Assembly: GCF_028765545.1 (NCBI RefSeq) | Contig: NZ_JARACP010000001.1 | Location: forward strand, 248,001-312,000 | Direction: 5' to 3' | Length of the DNA: 64,000 nt | Source: Aliivibrio sp. S4MY1 | Lineage (GTDB): Bacteria > Pseudomonadota > Gammaproteobacteria > Enterobacterales > Vibrionaceae | Shown: positions 8,112-17,765 of the stretch, in pieces | Position numbering within the stretch: position 1 is the first letter of the stretch | Layout of the letters: each line of letters opens with the position of its first letter | Program-made: the position numbers and the translations under genes | The notes under the pieces: generated by a model | Seen by the model: only the letters and a program-made list of their open reading frames with translations | The model's database searches: none | What the model was told of the DNA's origin: nothing

Positions 8112-8528
8112 ATGAGCTTATTTAATGTTTTTAACGTTACGGGTTCTGCAATGAGTGCAGAGTCAGTTCGTCTTAACACCACTTCAAGTAACATGGCAAA
8201 TGCCGACAGTGTTAGTAGTTCTGCTGCTGAAACTTACAAGGCTCGTCAAGCTGTCTTTGGTGCGGAATTGAGTAAAGCTAAATACAAACAAGAACATACA
8301 GTACCTGTAAAAGTTCTTGGTATTGTTGAAAGCCAAAAACCGCTACGTGCTGAATATAACCCTGACCACCCTATGGCAAATGACGATGGTTACATTTTTA
8401 AGCCAAACGTTAATGTAATGGAAGAAATGGCAAACATGATTTCTGCTTCTCGTTCATACCAAACGAATGTTCAAGTGGCAGATGCAAGTAAACAAATGTT
8501 GCAGAGTACTCTGCGAATGGGTCAATAA
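8112..8528 (+). CDS. flgC: Flagellar proximal rod protein FlgC
   Basis: 138 residues. N-terminal FNVTGSAMSAESVRLNTTSS then NMANADSV, and C-terminal NVMEEMANMISASRSYQTNV, are the paired coiled-coil ends of axial proteins. FlgC packs with FlgB and FlgF in the proximal rod. It sits 2 bp after flgB and 15 bp before flgD. Confidence 0.95.
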   Translation: MSLFNVFNVTGSAMSAESVRLNTTSSNMANADSVSSSAAETYKARQAVFGAELSKAKYKQEHTVPVKVLGIVESQKPLRAEYNPDHPMANDDGYIFKPNVNVMEEMANMISASRSYQTNVQVADASKQMLQSTLRMGQ

Positions 8529-8543
8529 GGATAGGAGGTAGCT

Positions 8544-9254
8544 ATGACTGGAATCAATAACGTTGGTCAAAATGGCTTGTCCTACATCGACCAGCTTAAA
8601 AGTCTTCAAGAGGCAAATAAACCTGAAAAAGCAACAGGTGGTAAAAATGAACTGAAGCAAGAAGACTTCCTTTCATTATTAACCAAACAATTGTCTCAAC
8701 AAGACCCGTTTAAGCCGGTTGAGAACGACCAGATGATTGCGCAAATGGCATCATTTGCAACCGTCGATGGTATTGGCAAGATGAATACACAGTTTGATAG
8801 CTTGAATTCATCAATGACATCTAACCAAGCATTGCAAGCGTCTTCGCTTGTTGGTCGTGATGTTCTAGTACCGGGCGCTAAAGGTTTAAAAGAAGCAGAT
8901 AAAGGCATGGCGGCAATGGTTAAATTGCCACAAGCGATTAATAATTTAATGGTTCGTGTTGAAAACGAACAAGGTCAATTAATTCGCACTTTAGATGTGG
9001 GCGCTAAACCGGCAGGCGATACTCGAGTCGAGTGGGACGGCAAAGATGACAAAGGCAATGCAATGCCAGCTGGCCGCTATAATATTAAAGCAGCTGGTGT
9101 GCTTGATGGGAACAACCAAGAGTTTGGTGTATCAACATACGCTAACGTCAACAGTGTTCTTCTAGGCAAAGGCGATGGCAATGTTCTGCTAAATCTTGCT
9201 GGTTTCACCTCACCTATGAAATTAGCGGAAGTGCTAGAAGTAGGTAAGGCATAA
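8544..9254 (+). CDS. flgD: Hook capping protein FlgD
   Basis: 236 residues. The N-terminal part carries QEDFLSLLTKQLSQQDPFKP, typical of hook-cap scaffolds. The C-terminal part has the FlgD Ig-like and Tudor region (VEWDGKDDKGNAMPAGRYNI). FlgD caps the growing hook and is displaced when FlgK is added. AGGAGG lies before the ATG. Two long hairpins lie between it and flgE. Confidence 0.95.
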   Translation: MTGINNVGQNGLSYIDQLKSLQEANKPEKATGGKNELKQEDFLSLLTKQLSQQDPFKPVENDQMIAQMASFATVDGIGKMNTQFDSLNSSMTSNQALQASSLVGRDVLVPGAKGLKEADKGMAAMVKLPQAINNLMVRVENEQGQLIRTLDVGAKPAGDTRVEWDGKDDKGNAMPAGRYNIKAAGVLDGNNQEFGVSTYANVNSVLLGKGDGNVLLNLAGFTSPMKLAEVLEVGKA

Positions 9255-9262
9255 AGGGCGAA

Positions 9263-9293
9263 TATTCAGTGCAGCATTGTTGCTGCCTGAATA
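9263..9293 (+). other. Hairpin after flgD
   Basis: TATTCAG/CTGAATA flanks an inner stem GCAGCA/TGCTGC with one bulged base and a TTGT loop, about 13 bp in all. There is no T tract, so it is more likely a stabilising or attenuating structure than a full terminator. Confidence 0.5.
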
Positions 9294-9343
9294 CTCCATT
9301 AGTGTCAAAATAAAAACTAAACCAATTCATTCATAGAGCTATG

Positions 9344-9391
9344 CCAATTCCATTAACATTCCTCATTAACCCTGATCGTTAATGGAATTGG
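9344..9391. repeat. Intergenic palindromic repeat, copy B
   Basis: CCAATTCCATTAAC and GTTAATGGAATTGG, 14-bp perfect arms around a 20-nt loop. The left arm matches copy A at 3679 (CCAATTCCAnTAA). It lies 35 bp before the flgE start and would be transcribed into the flgD-flgE spacer. Confidence 0.65.
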
Positions 9392-9425
9392 AAAAAATTA
9401 CGCGTAGCTAGATAGGAGATATTCA

Positions 9426-10724
9426 ATGTCATACGTAGCATTAAGTGGTCTAGCAGCTGCTCAAAAAGACTTAAATGCAACATCAAATAACTTGGCGAAT
9501 GCGAACACATTTGGCTTTAAAGAATCTCGTGCAGAATTTGGTGATGTGTATTCAACATCGTTATTCTCAAATGCAAAAACCACAACAGGTGGTGGTGCAC
9601 AAACGACGAAAATAGCACAACAATTCCATGAAGGTTCAAGTGTGTATACGAACAACCCAATGGATTTACGTATAGCAGGCCAAGGTTTCTTTGCAGTAGC
9701 AAAAGATCGTATGCAGCCGGGTACAAACGAATTAACACGTAATGGAGCATTCCACCTAGATAAAGATAACTTTATTACTAACTCAAATGATGAGTTTTTA
9801 TTAGGTTATAGTGTAGATGAAGAAACGGGTACTGTTGGATCTTATGAAGCAAAGCCTATGAGTATCCCTGATCAATTTGGTACGCCAAAACGCAGTGATA
9901 ACATTGAAATTGGCATGAACTTACCATCAGGAGCTCCATCAAAAGACGTTGCTTTATTTGATATGAATGATCCTGATACATACAACAAAGCTACGTCATC
10001 AACGATTTATGATTCATTAGGTCAATCGTACAAGTTAACGTCTTACTACGTTAAAGATGCGGTACAACCAAACCGTTGGAATGTGTTCTATTCAGCAACG
10101 GATGCGAGTGGTGAAAAGGCTATTAATATTAATGGTGGTGATGTTGCCACGGCTACAGGCCATTCAGGCCATTCAATTGCCTTTAATAATGATGGTTCAA
10201 CACAAAGTATTAATGCCGGAAATCCAATTCAAACCACAACATTTGGTGAGAATGGTATGGATCTTAATGGTTCAGATCCATCACAAACGCTAACGATTAA
10301 TTTTGATGAACCAACCCAATTCTCAGCACCATTTGAAATGCGCCGCTTTAGTGAAGATGGCGCAACTACGGGTTACTTAGCAAAAGTAGATATTGATGCC
10401 AAAGGCAATATCATTGGTTCATACTCAAATGGCAAAGATGTAACATTAGGTCGCGTAGCAATGGCTCGTGTAACAAACCAACAAGGCCTTGCTCAAAATG
10501 GTGGTACTCAATGGTCTACGACTCAATCGTCTGGTAGTGTTATTTGGGGCGAAGCAAACCAAGGCTCATTTGGTGACATTAAAAGTGGTACCCTAGAGCA
10601 ATCAAACGTTGATATGACACAAGAACTGGTTGATTTGATTTCTGCACAGCGTAACTTCCAAGCGAACTCACGTTCATTGGATGTACACAACCAACTGCAA
10701 CAAAATATTCTGCAAATTCGTTAA
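9426..10724 (+). CDS. flgE: Flagellar hook protein FlgE
   Basis: 432 residues. N-terminal SGLAAAQKDLNATSNNLANA and C-terminal MTQELVDLISAQRNFQANSR are the axial-protein signatures; the central part forms the surface-exposed hook domains. FlgE builds the curved universal joint. AGGAG precedes the ATG. The 171-bp gap to flgD contains two hairpins but no visible promoter, and a terminator follows the gene. It probably uses the flgB promoters. Confidence 0.95.
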   Translation: MSYVALSGLAAAQKDLNATSNNLANANTFGFKESRAEFGDVYSTSLFSNAKTTTGGGAQTTKIAQQFHEGSSVYTNNPMDLRIAGQGFFAVAKDRMQPGTNELTRNGAFHLDKDNFITNSNDEFLLGYSVDEETGTVGSYEAKPMSIPDQFGTPKRSDNIEIGMNLPSGAPSKDVALFDMNDPDTYNKATSSTIYDSLGQSYKLTSYYVKDAVQPNRWNVFYSATDASGEKAININGGDVATATGHSGHSIAFNNDGSTQSINAGNPIQTTTFGENGMDLNGSDPSQTLTINFDEPTQFSAPFEMRRFSEDGATTGYLAKVDIDAKGNIIGSYSNGKDVTLGRVAMARVTNQQGLAQNGGTQWSTTQSSGSVIWGEANQGSFGDIKSGTLEQSNVDMTQELVDLISAQRNFQANSRSLDVHNQLQQNILQIR

Positions 10725-10747
10725 TCTAAACGAGATTGCTATTATCG

Positions 10748-10777
10748 AATTGCCGCCAATGTTGACGGCAATTTTTT
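10748..10777 (+). terminator. flgE terminator
   Basis: AATTGCCG/CGGCAATT stem with a 10-nt loop and six T. It includes a TTGCCGC motif, which also occurs upstream of flgK and flaA. Confidence 0.85.
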
Positions 10778-10888
10778 ACCCAAATTATTTGCCTCTCCTC
10801 CCCCAAGTCTTTCCTCTTTGAATCTCTTATATTCATAAAATCATCCTGTTATACATTTAATTTATTGAAAAATATAGAAAGTAAAAGT

Positions 10889-10904
10889 TGGCACACTCAT
10901 TGCT
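10889..10904 (+). promoter_or_regulatory. Sigma54 promoter of flgF
   Basis: TGGCAC-N5-TTGCT is a full consensus match, 34 nt upstream of the flgF ATG. Confidence 0.85.
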
Positions 10905-10937
10905 ATTATAACTTCAGATAGATTATTGGAGTTCATT

Positions 10938-11687
10938 ATGGATCGCGCATTATTTTTAGCCATGAGTGGCGCAAAGCAAAACATGCAAGCTATGCAGCTG
11001 CGTTCAAACAACCTTGCCAACGTAAGTACGACTGGTTTTCGTGCCGATTTAGAGCAAGCGCGTTCAATGCAAGCGTATGGTGAGGGTTTGCCTACTCGTG
11101 TGTTCAATATGACTGAGCGTCCAGGAAGCAGTTTTTCTCAAGGCTCTGTGATTACAACAGGTCGTGATTTAGATTTAACGATTGAAGGCGATGGCTGGAT
11201 TTCAGTGATGGACAACACGGGCCGTGAAGGTTTGACTCGTGCCGGTAATCTAAAAATTGATGAAACAGGTTTATTAATGAATGGCAGCGGTCATCTAGTA
11301 CTAGGTGAAAATGACGCGCCAATCACTTTGCCGCTTCCTATCTCAAAAATTCAAATTGCTAAAGACGGTACTATCTCTGTTCTTGAGCAAGGTGCGCCAG
11401 CAGAAGCGATGGCAGAAGTTGACCGTATTAAATTAGTAAAAACCGATAATCGTGATTTATTTAAAGACACGAATGGTTTGTTCCGTTCGAAAAATCCTAA
11501 TAATGCATTCCAAGCGGATGCTAGTGTCACTGTATTAAAAGGTGCATTAGAAGGCAGTAACGTTAATGCCGTAGGTGAAATGACCAATTTAATTGATTTG
11601 CAACGTCAATTCGAAATGCAAGTCAAGATGATGAGTACCGCTGAAGAAATGGATAAAGCATCAGACTCATTATTACGTATGGGTTAA
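10938..11687 (+). CDS. flgF: Flagellar proximal rod protein FlgF
   Basis: 249 residues. MDRALFLAMSGAKQNMQAMQ and the matching C-terminal helix place it in the rod family. FlgF is part of the proximal rod beneath FlgG. The ATG at 10938 is preferred over the TTG at 10926 because GGAG lies at 10928-10931, just before it. It begins the flgFGHI operon under its own sigma54 promoter. Confidence 0.95.
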   Translation: MDRALFLAMSGAKQNMQAMQLRSNNLANVSTTGFRADLEQARSMQAYGEGLPTRVFNMTERPGSSFSQGSVITTGRDLDLTIEGDGWISVMDNTGREGLTRAGNLKIDETGLLMNGSGHLVLGENDAPITLPLPISKIQIAKDGTISVLEQGAPAEAMAEVDRIKLVKTDNRDLFKDTNGLFRSKNPNNAFQADASVTVLKGALEGSNVNAVGEMTNLIDLQRQFEMQVKMMSTAEEMDKASDSLLRMG

Positions 11688-11742
11688 TTGAATAATTAAC
11701 TTTGATTAACTTAATACATTAAAAAATTTAGAGGAACATACA

Positions 11743-12531
11743 ATGAATCCAGCATTATGGGTAAGTAAAACAGGTTTAGACGCACAGCAAACAAACATTG
11801 CTACTATCTCAAACAACTTGGCGAATGCCTCAACGGTTGGCTTTAAAAAGAGCCGTGCCGTATTTGAAGATCTGTTTTACCAAAACGTAAACCAAGCCGG
11901 TGCTCAATCAACTCAAAATACCGAGTTACCAACTGGCTTAATGCTAGGTGCTGGTTCTAAAGTTGTGGCAACTCAAAAAGTATTCACTAACGGTAATGCT
12001 CAAACCACATCAAACGGTATGGACATGATGATCGAAGGTAAAGGCTTTTTCCAAGTGACTATGCCTGACGGCAACATTGGTTACTCTCGTAATGGTCAAT
12101 TTACACTGAACGATGAAGGCGCAATCGTAACAACAGGCGCTGGCTACCGTTTAGAACCAGAAATTATCGTTCCTGAAGATGCAATTAATGTAACGGTAGG
12201 TACGGATGGTGAAGTTTCTGTTCGTTTACGTGGCCAGCAAGATAACCAAGTGATTGGTCAAATTACAACGGTTGACTTTATTAACCCAGGTGGTCTAGAG
12301 CCAGTAGGGCAAAACCTTTACTTACCAACAGGTGCAAGTGGTGATCCGCAAGAAGGAACACCAGGCCTAGAAGGTTTAGGTGCCATTCGTCAATCTATGC
12401 TTGAAGCATCAAACGTAAACGTAACAGAAGAGTTAGTAAACATGATCGAAGCGCAACGTGTTTACGAAATGAACTCAAAAGTAATTTCTGCTGTTGATAA
12501 GATGGCAAGCTTTGTTAACCAACAACTGTAA
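11743..12531 (+). CDS. flgG: Flagellar distal rod protein FlgG
   Basis: 262 residues. MNPALWVSKTGLDAQQTNIA then TISNNLANASTVGFKKSRA at the N-terminus, and NVTEELVNMIEAQRVYEMNS at the C-terminus. FlgG forms the long distal rod that crosses the P and L rings. An AGAGGAACA ribosome binding site precedes it. The flgH start lies 12 bp past its stop, so the two are tightly linked. Confidence 0.95.
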   Translation: MNPALWVSKTGLDAQQTNIATISNNLANASTVGFKKSRAVFEDLFYQNVNQAGAQSTQNTELPTGLMLGAGSKVVATQKVFTNGNAQTTSNGMDMMIEGKGFFQVTMPDGNIGYSRNGQFTLNDEGAIVTTGAGYRLEPEIIVPEDAINVTVGTDGEVSVRLRGQQDNQVIGQITTVDFINPGGLEPVGQNLYLPTGASGDPQEGTPGLEGLGAIRQSMLEASNVNVTEELVNMIEAQRVYEMNSKVISAVDKMASFVNQQL

Positions 12532-12543
12532 TTGGTGATTAGG

Positions 12544-13335
12544 ATGAAACGTCTTCTTTGTTTATTAATGCTAACTGCTTTAACTGGCTGTGAATCATTA
12601 TTGGTGCAAAATCCAAACTTACAAGAGAGCGAAGTCACTTCTGCGACAACCAATGTTGATGCAGTAGAGGGAGATAAAGCAAAAGAAGAGGGCGGCGGCA
12701 TTATTGATACACTGCGTGGTCGTAATGATCCTATATCAGGTGATCCTGCTTGGGCTCCAATTCATCCTAAAGAAAAACCAGAGCATTATGCAGCAGCAAC
12801 TGGATCTCTGTTTAATGTTGATCATGCACAAGATATGTACGATGACACAAAACCACGTGGGTTAGGTGACATTGTTACGGTTACTTTGGCTGAAAACACC
12901 AAAGCGGCAAAAAGTGCCGATGCAGAATTATCAAAATCGAATGATTCAAGCATGGACCCACTGCAAGTTGGTGGGCAAGAATTGCAGATGGGCGGCCAAT
13001 ATAACTTCTCTTATGAATTATCAAATGACAATAATTTCACAGGGAATACATCAGCCAACCAAAGCAACAGTTTAAGTGGGTCAATTACGGTTGAAGTGAT
13101 TGAAGTATTATCAAATGGTAACTTGCTGATCCGTGGTGAAAAGTGGTTAACACTGAATACGGGTGATGAGTACATTCGATTAAGCGGAACCATCAGACCT
13201 GAAGATATTGGATTTGATAACACCATCGCATCAACACGAATTTCAAATGCTCGTATCCAATATTCAGGTACGGGTGATCAACAAGATATGCAAGAACCTG
13301 GATTCTTGGCACGATTCTTTAATGTAGCACTGTAA
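12544..13335 (+). CDS. flgH: Flagellar L-ring lipoprotein FlgH
   Basis: 263 residues. Starting at ATG 12544, the N-terminus is a lipoprotein signal with lipobox LTGC (lipidated Cys 16). FlgH forms the outer-membrane L ring. Family hallmarks are [20 protein letters not shown] in the middle and [20 protein letters not shown] near the end. Earlier in-frame TTG and GTG codons directly after the flgG stop would only add MVIR before the signal. Confidence 0.95.
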   Translation: MKRLLCLLMLTALTGCESLLVQNPNLQESEVTSATTNVDAVEGDKAKEEGGGIIDTLRGRNDPISGDPAWAPIHPKEKPEHYAAATGSLFNVDHAQDMYDDTKPRGLGDIVTVTLAENTKAAKSADAELSKSNDSSMDPLQVGGQELQMGGQYNFSYELSNDNNFTGNTSANQSNSLSGSITVEVIEVLSNGNLLIRGEKWLTLNTGDEYIRLSGTIRPEDIGFDNTIASTRISNARIQYSGTGDQQDMQEPGFLARFFNVAL

Positions 13336-13361
13336 TAATGACGAATCGTTGGAGTTTTGAC

Positions 13362-14459
13362 GTGAATAAAAACCTAGTTACCTTAATTTTTACTTGGTTA
13401 TGCCTAAGTATCTCTACAGCACAAGCGGCACGTATTAAAGACGTAGCAGAAGTTGCTGGGGTTCGTAGTAACCAATTAATCGGCTATGGTCTGGTCTCAG
13501 GCTTACCGGGTACTGGTGAATCAACACCATTTACCGATCAAAGCTTTAATGCCATGCTGCAAAACTTTGGTATTCAATTACCACCTGGTACAAAACCAAA
13601 AACAAAAAATGTTGCGGCAGTAATGGTAACTGCAACGTTGCCAGCCTTTTCAAAACAAGGTCAAGTAGTTGATGTTACTGTATCTTCTGTTGGTTCAGCG
13701 AAAAGCTTACGTGGTGGTACTTTGCTACAAACCTTCTTGAAAGGTTTGGACGGTAAAACTTACGCAATTGCACAAGGCAACTTAATTGTAAGTGGCTTTA
13801 GTGCTACTGGTGCCGATGGTTCTAAAATTGTAGGTAATAACCCAACCGTAGGCCGTATTTCTGGTGGTGCAATGGTTGAACGTGAGATCCCATCCCCATT
13901 TGGTCGTGGTGACTTTATTACCTTTAACTTATTAGAGTCTGATTTTACTACCGCTCAACGCATGGCTGATGCAGTAAATAATTTCTTAGGTCCGAACATG
14001 GCGTCAGCGGTTGATGCAACCTCTGTCCGTGTGCGTGCTCCACGTGATATTAGCCAACGTGTCGCTTTCTTATCTGCGGTAGAGAATGTCGATTTTGACC
14101 CTGCAGATGGTTCTGCAAAAATCATTGTTAATTCTCGTACCGGCACTATTGTCGTTGGTAAACACGTGAAATTAAAAGCAGCAGCAGTGACCCATGGTGG
14201 CATGACGGTTGCGATTAAAGAAAATTTACAAGTAAGTCAACCAGGTCCTTTTAGTGACGGTCAGACAGTCGTTGTTCCTGACTCTGATATTGAAGTAACT
14301 GAAGAGCAAGGAAAGATGTTTAAGTTTGAGCCGGGACTTACTCTTGATGATTTGGTTCGAGCTGTGAATGAGGTTGGTGCTGCACCATCAGATTTAATGG
14401 CGATTCTACAAGCATTGAAGCAAGCGGGTGCCATTGAAGGGCAACTAATTATCATCTAA
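13362..14459 (+). CDS. flgI: Flagellar P-ring protein FlgI
   Basis: 365 residues from the GTG at 13362, or 373 from the ATG at 13338. GGAG at 13351-13354 is ideally spaced for the GTG, and that start gives a compact signal peptide ending STAQA before [20 protein letters not shown]. FlgI polymerises into the P ring with help from FlgA. It is conserved throughout, for example [20 protein letters not shown]. Last gene of flgFGHI; a terminator follows. Confidence 0.95.
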   Translation: MNKNLVTLIFTWLCLSISTAQAARIKDVAEVAGVRSNQLIGYGLVSGLPGTGESTPFTDQSFNAMLQNFGIQLPPGTKPKTKNVAAVMVTATLPAFSKQGQVVDVTVSSVGSAKSLRGGTLLQTFLKGLDGKTYAIAQGNLIVSGFSATGADGSKIVGNNPTVGRISGGAMVEREIPSPFGRGDFITFNLLESDFTTAQRMADAVNNFLGPNMASAVDATSVRVRAPRDISQRVAFLSAVENVDFDPADGSAKIIVNSRTGTIVVGKHVKLKAAAVTHGGMTVAIKENLQVSQPGPFSDGQTVVVPDSDIEVTEEQGKMFKFEPGLTLDDLVRAVNEVGAAPSDLMAILQALKQAGAIEGQLIII

Positions 14460-14485
14460 TAGCTGCTTGGTTAAATAAAGACAAT

Positions 14486-14517
14486 AAACGCACTTCTTAG
14501 GGAGTGCGTTTTTTTTG
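14486..14517 (+). terminator. flgI terminator
   Basis: AACGCACT/AGTGCGTT stem followed by eight or more T. Confidence 0.9.
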
Positions 14518-14589
14518 GCATTAAATTTGCTCTATTAGTAACGTAGAGGCAGTAACTTTATTACCCTGATTAAAAGAGTAAGTGTAAAG

Positions 14590-15594
14590 ATGAATAATTC
14601 AGTAAACATGACAGACGTAGGCTTTATCCATGATGTGGGTGGTCTAGATAAATTACGTAAAAGTGCGGTGAGTGGCGATCAAGAAAGCCAAGACAAAGCA
14701 TTGCGTGCGGCGGCTGAGCAATTTGAATCAATCTTCACACAAATGCTTTTTAAATCAATGCGTAATGCCAATGATTCATTCAAGTCAGACATGATGAGCA
14801 GTGATAATCAGCAGTTCTTTGAGCAAATGCGTGATGATCAAATGGCAACAGAGTTGTCGAAAAAAGGGTCATTAGGCTTAGCAGACATGATTGTTGCTCA
14901 ACTTGGTGCATCAATGAATCAAGAGCCACCTGTACATAACGGCAAGAATTTAGAGCAAGATGCTCGCATGGCAATGCGTAAAGCGGCAACCGACGAAACA
15001 TTACGTTTGCCGGTTGATTATCAATATCCGGCAATGTCTGAAGCCAAAAAAGCTTCACAAACAGAATCAGGGTCTGTCGCTCAATTAGAAAAAGCTTTAG
15101 CGGCAAGACCTGTACAGCAGCCTCAGAAATTCGATTCACCTCAGCAGTTCGTTGAAACCATGAAACCATACGCAGAAAAAGCAGCAAAAGCTCTGGGTAT
15201 TGATTCTAATGTATTGATCGCTCAAGCGGCCTTAGAAACGGGTTGGGGTAAGAAAGTTATTCAAAACTCAGTGGATTCAAGTCATAACTTATTCAATATT
15301 AAAGCAGATAGAAGTTGGCAAGGTGATAAGATCGCTAAGAATACCTTGGAGTATCACGATAATATTGCAGTTACTGAAAATGCCGCTTTCCGTTCATACG
15401 ATAACTATGAAGAGAGCTTTAGTGATTTTGTTCGATTCTTAAATCAAAACCCACGTTATGAGCGAGCGCTACAACAAACAGAAAGTTCAGAAAGCTTTAT
15501 TAAAGGGATCCATAGTGCAGGTTATGCAACGGATCCAAATTATACGAGTAAAGTAATGAGTGTAATGAAGACCGTAGAAAGCTTAGCTAAATAA
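14590..15594 (+). CDS. flgJ: Rod cap and peptidoglycan hydrolase FlgJ
   Basis: 334 residues. The N-terminal rod-capping domain (about 30-110, AAEQFESIFTQMLFKSMRNA) is followed by a glucosaminidase domain (about 170-330, NVLIAQAALETGWGKK). Glu 216 in ALETGWG matches the catalytic acid of the family. FlgJ opens the peptidoglycan for rod growth in the periplasm. It lies between two terminators (after flgI and after itself). I saw no clear -24/-12 element just upstream, so its promoter is uncertain. Confidence 0.94.
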   Translation: MNNSVNMTDVGFIHDVGGLDKLRKSAVSGDQESQDKALRAAAEQFESIFTQMLFKSMRNANDSFKSDMMSSDNQQFFEQMRDDQMATELSKKGSLGLADMIVAQLGASMNQEPPVHNGKNLEQDARMAMRKAATDETLRLPVDYQYPAMSEAKKASQTESGSVAQLEKALAARPVQQPQKFDSPQQFVETMKPYAEKAAKALGIDSNVLIAQAALETGWGKKVIQNSVDSSHNLFNIKADRSWQGDKIAKNTLEYHDNIAVTENAAFRSYDNYEESFSDFVRFLNQNPRYERALQQTESSESFIKGIHSAGYATDPNYTSKVMSVMKTVESLAK

Positions 15595-15620
15595 ACTTAA
15601 CTAAAAAATTAAACCATTAA

Positions 15621-15668
15621 AATCCTGCATCTTAGCCATATTGACTGGCTAAGCGGCAGGATTTTTTG
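15621..15668 (+). terminator. flgJ terminator
   Basis: Long two-part stem AATCCTGC/GCAGGATT and CTTAGCC/GGCTAAG, followed by six T. Confidence 0.92.
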
Positions 15669-15673
15669 TTTTA

Positions 15674-15680
15674 TTGCCGC
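15674..15680 (+). promoter_or_regulatory. TTGCCGC motif upstream of flgK
   Basis: One TTGCCGC copy lies about 115 bp before the flgK sigma54 element. The same 7-mer is found four times upstream of flaA and once upstream of flgF. A role as an enhancer-binding site is inference. Confidence 0.3.
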
Positions 15681-15792
15681 TTAAAAACCAAAAGAGGCAA
15701 AGAAAGGCAATAAATACAGAATTTTAGTGGCAAAGATAAAGTTTTAAGTCTGAGTTTTTGGTTATCTTATTGAAAGTAAAGGGTTTAAAAGT

Positions 15793-15808
15793 TGGCACAC
15801 TGATTGCT
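15793..15808 (+). promoter_or_regulatory. Sigma54 promoter of flgK
   Basis: TGGCAC-N5-TTGCT is a full consensus match, 61 nt upstream of the flgK ATG. Confidence 0.88.
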
Positions 15809-15868
15809 ATATTAGATTCGTTAGGAAATTTTTATCGCATCTTTTATAGAGTTTTTTTTGGAGGCAAC

Positions 15869-17749
15869 ATGGGACTTGATCTGCTAAATCTAGGTACACA
15901 AGGTGTGCTTACGGCGCAGCGTCAACTGAATACGACCAGTCACAATATTAACAACGTTAATACTGAAGGCTTTAGTCGCCAATCGGTAGTTCAAGAAACA
16001 GATATGCCTCTTTGGGTTGCTGGCTCAAAATACGGCGCAGGCGTGCATGTAGCCGCTGTGCGACGTTCGTTTGATCAGTTTGCTACAAACGAACTGAATC
16101 TATCGACAACCAATTTAAATTACTCTATGGATACAGAGGCAAATCTTGATGTTCTAACGAATATGATGTCGTCTATTGGCGCAAAACGTATTCCAGAAAA
16201 CATTAATGATTGGTTTGATGCAGTAAAAACACTTGCCGATAGCCCTAACGAAATCGGTGCGCGTAAAGTAGTCCTTGAAAAATCACGTCTTGTTTCGCAA
16301 AGCTTAAATGACTTTTATGAGAACGTACGTCAGCAAAATTCAGACGTAAATAAAAAGATGGATCTAACGGTAGAGCGTATGAATGGTATTGCTCTAGAGT
16401 TAAAAGATATTAACAAAGTGATGATCAAGACCCCAGGTCCGCACAATGACCTAATGGATCGTCATGAAAAATTAATTAAAGAACTGTCTCAGTACACAAA
16501 AGTAACCATTACTAAGCGTGATAATGAAAACTCATTCAATGTATTAATTGGTGGTGGACATATGCTAGTGTCTGGTACTGAATCAAGTCAATTGAAGATG
16601 ATTCAAGGCTCTCCAGATGTTTTACAGCGTCGACTAGCAATGGTTGAAGGCTTAGGAGTGAAGGCGATTCAGCACGACAGCATTGGTGGCAAATTATCAT
16701 CATTGTTTGAATTGCGTGATAACACCATTCCTACCATTATGGATGAGTTAGGCCGAGTGGCTGTGGGCTTTAGCAGTGAAGTTAACCGTCTACAAAGTCA
16801 AGCGATTGATTTACGTGGTCAAATTGGTGCTAATATTTTCTCTGATGTGAATTCAGAACAAGCAGCACGTAGTCGTGCCATCGTACAAGGTGGTTCGTCT
16901 GCTGAAGTAGGCGTATTTATTGATGATATTAGCTTACTAAAAGCGGGTGATTACACACTAAAGTATGACGGCAGCCAATATACGGTGACCCGACCTACAG
17001 GTGAAGTTCAACGCTTAGACCCAACCGGTAACCCATCGACCTTTTTCCTAGACGGTATGCGAGTTGAAATTCGTGAACCACTAGGTGCCGGTGAGCGTGT
17101 ATTACTTCGCCCAACCCGTATTGCGGCTGGCGAAATGAAGCTTGAAATGAATGAAGCAGAGAAAATTGCTGCACAAAGTTACGCAAGCTCTGCCACTTTT
17201 GCGACAGGTAATGCGAAATTTAAAGTGTTACAAGCAGGTGAGCTAAAAGAGTTCCAAGTCGTTATCTCTCCAGCAGCGAATCAGTTTGCAGTGTTAGATA
17301 TGAAAGGAAAAATGTTACTAGAACCACAAACCTACCCACCAAAAGGTCCGGTAAGCGTTGGTGGTACAACGTTTGAGCTAACAGGTGGTGCAGCTGCAAA
17401 TGATAAGTTTGCTGCTAACTTAGTGCCATCAGAAGGTGATAACGGTAACTTATTGTTAATGCAAGGCTTACAAACTCGTAAAGTAATGGACGAAGGCCGC
17501 TCAACGGTGATTGACCTATACGAAAACGTAAATACTGAAATTGGCCTGAAAAAAGCAACAGCGTCTCGTTTATCTGAAGTTTCTCGTGTAGAAAACGAAG
17601 CAGCACAAAGTCGTGTCGCTTCTGTTGCTGGTGTAAACTTAGATGAAGAAGCGGCAAATATGATGAAGTTCCAACAAGCGTATATGGCTTCTTCTCGTAT
17701 TATGAAAGCGGCAGACGAAACGTTTAACTCAATCTTGCAACTTTCGTAA
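15869..17749 (+). CDS. flgK: Hook-filament junction protein FlgK
   Basis: 626 residues. MGLDLLNLGTQGVLTAQRQL then NTTSHNINNVNTEGFSRQ at the N-terminus, and EEAANMMKFQQAYMASSRIM at the C-terminus. FlgK is the first junction protein between hook and filament. The ATG at 15869 has GGAGG before it; a longer reading from 15758 would run through the sigma54 promoter and is rejected. flgL follows 16 bp downstream. FlgN is its chaperone. Confidence 0.95.
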   Translation: MGLDLLNLGTQGVLTAQRQLNTTSHNINNVNTEGFSRQSVVQETDMPLWVAGSKYGAGVHVAAVRRSFDQFATNELNLSTTNLNYSMDTEANLDVLTNMMSSIGAKRIPENINDWFDAVKTLADSPNEIGARKVVLEKSRLVSQSLNDFYENVRQQNSDVNKKMDLTVERMNGIALELKDINKVMIKTPGPHNDLMDRHEKLIKELSQYTKVTITKRDNENSFNVLIGGGHMLVSGTESSQLKMIQGSPDVLQRRLAMVEGLGVKAIQHDSIGGKLSSLFELRDNTIPTIMDELGRVAVGFSSEVNRLQSQAIDLRGQIGANIFSDVNSEQAARSRAIVQGGSSAEVGVFIDDISLLKAGDYTLKYDGSQYTVTRPTGEVQRLDPTGNPSTFFLDGMRVEIREPLGAGERVLLRPTRIAAGEMKLEMNEAEKIAAQSYASSATFATGNAKFKVLQAGELKEFQVVISPAANQFAVLDMKGKMLLEPQTYPPKGPVSVGGTTFELTGGAAANDKFAANLVPSEGDNGNLLLMQGLQTRKVMDEGRSTVIDLYENVNTEIGLKKATASRLSEVSRVENEAAQSRVASVAGVNLDEEAANMMKFQQAYMASSRIMKAADETFNSILQLS

Positions 17750-17765
17750 CTAGGAGGCATTCAAT

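Noticed and set aside
10057-10293. 78-codon plus-strand frame inside flgE
   Set aside because: Out-of-frame shadow of flgE with low-complexity Met/Gln/Val content.
15728-15743. Second sigma54 element for flgK, 65 nt before the first, as in the flaA and flgB pairs
   Set aside because: TGGCAA is followed at the -12 position by AAGTT, which lacks the GC dinucleotide.
15758-15868. Longer N-terminus of FlgK
   Set aside because: It would translate through the sigma54 promoter at 15793-15808, and the conserved FlgK start with GGAGG lies at 15869.
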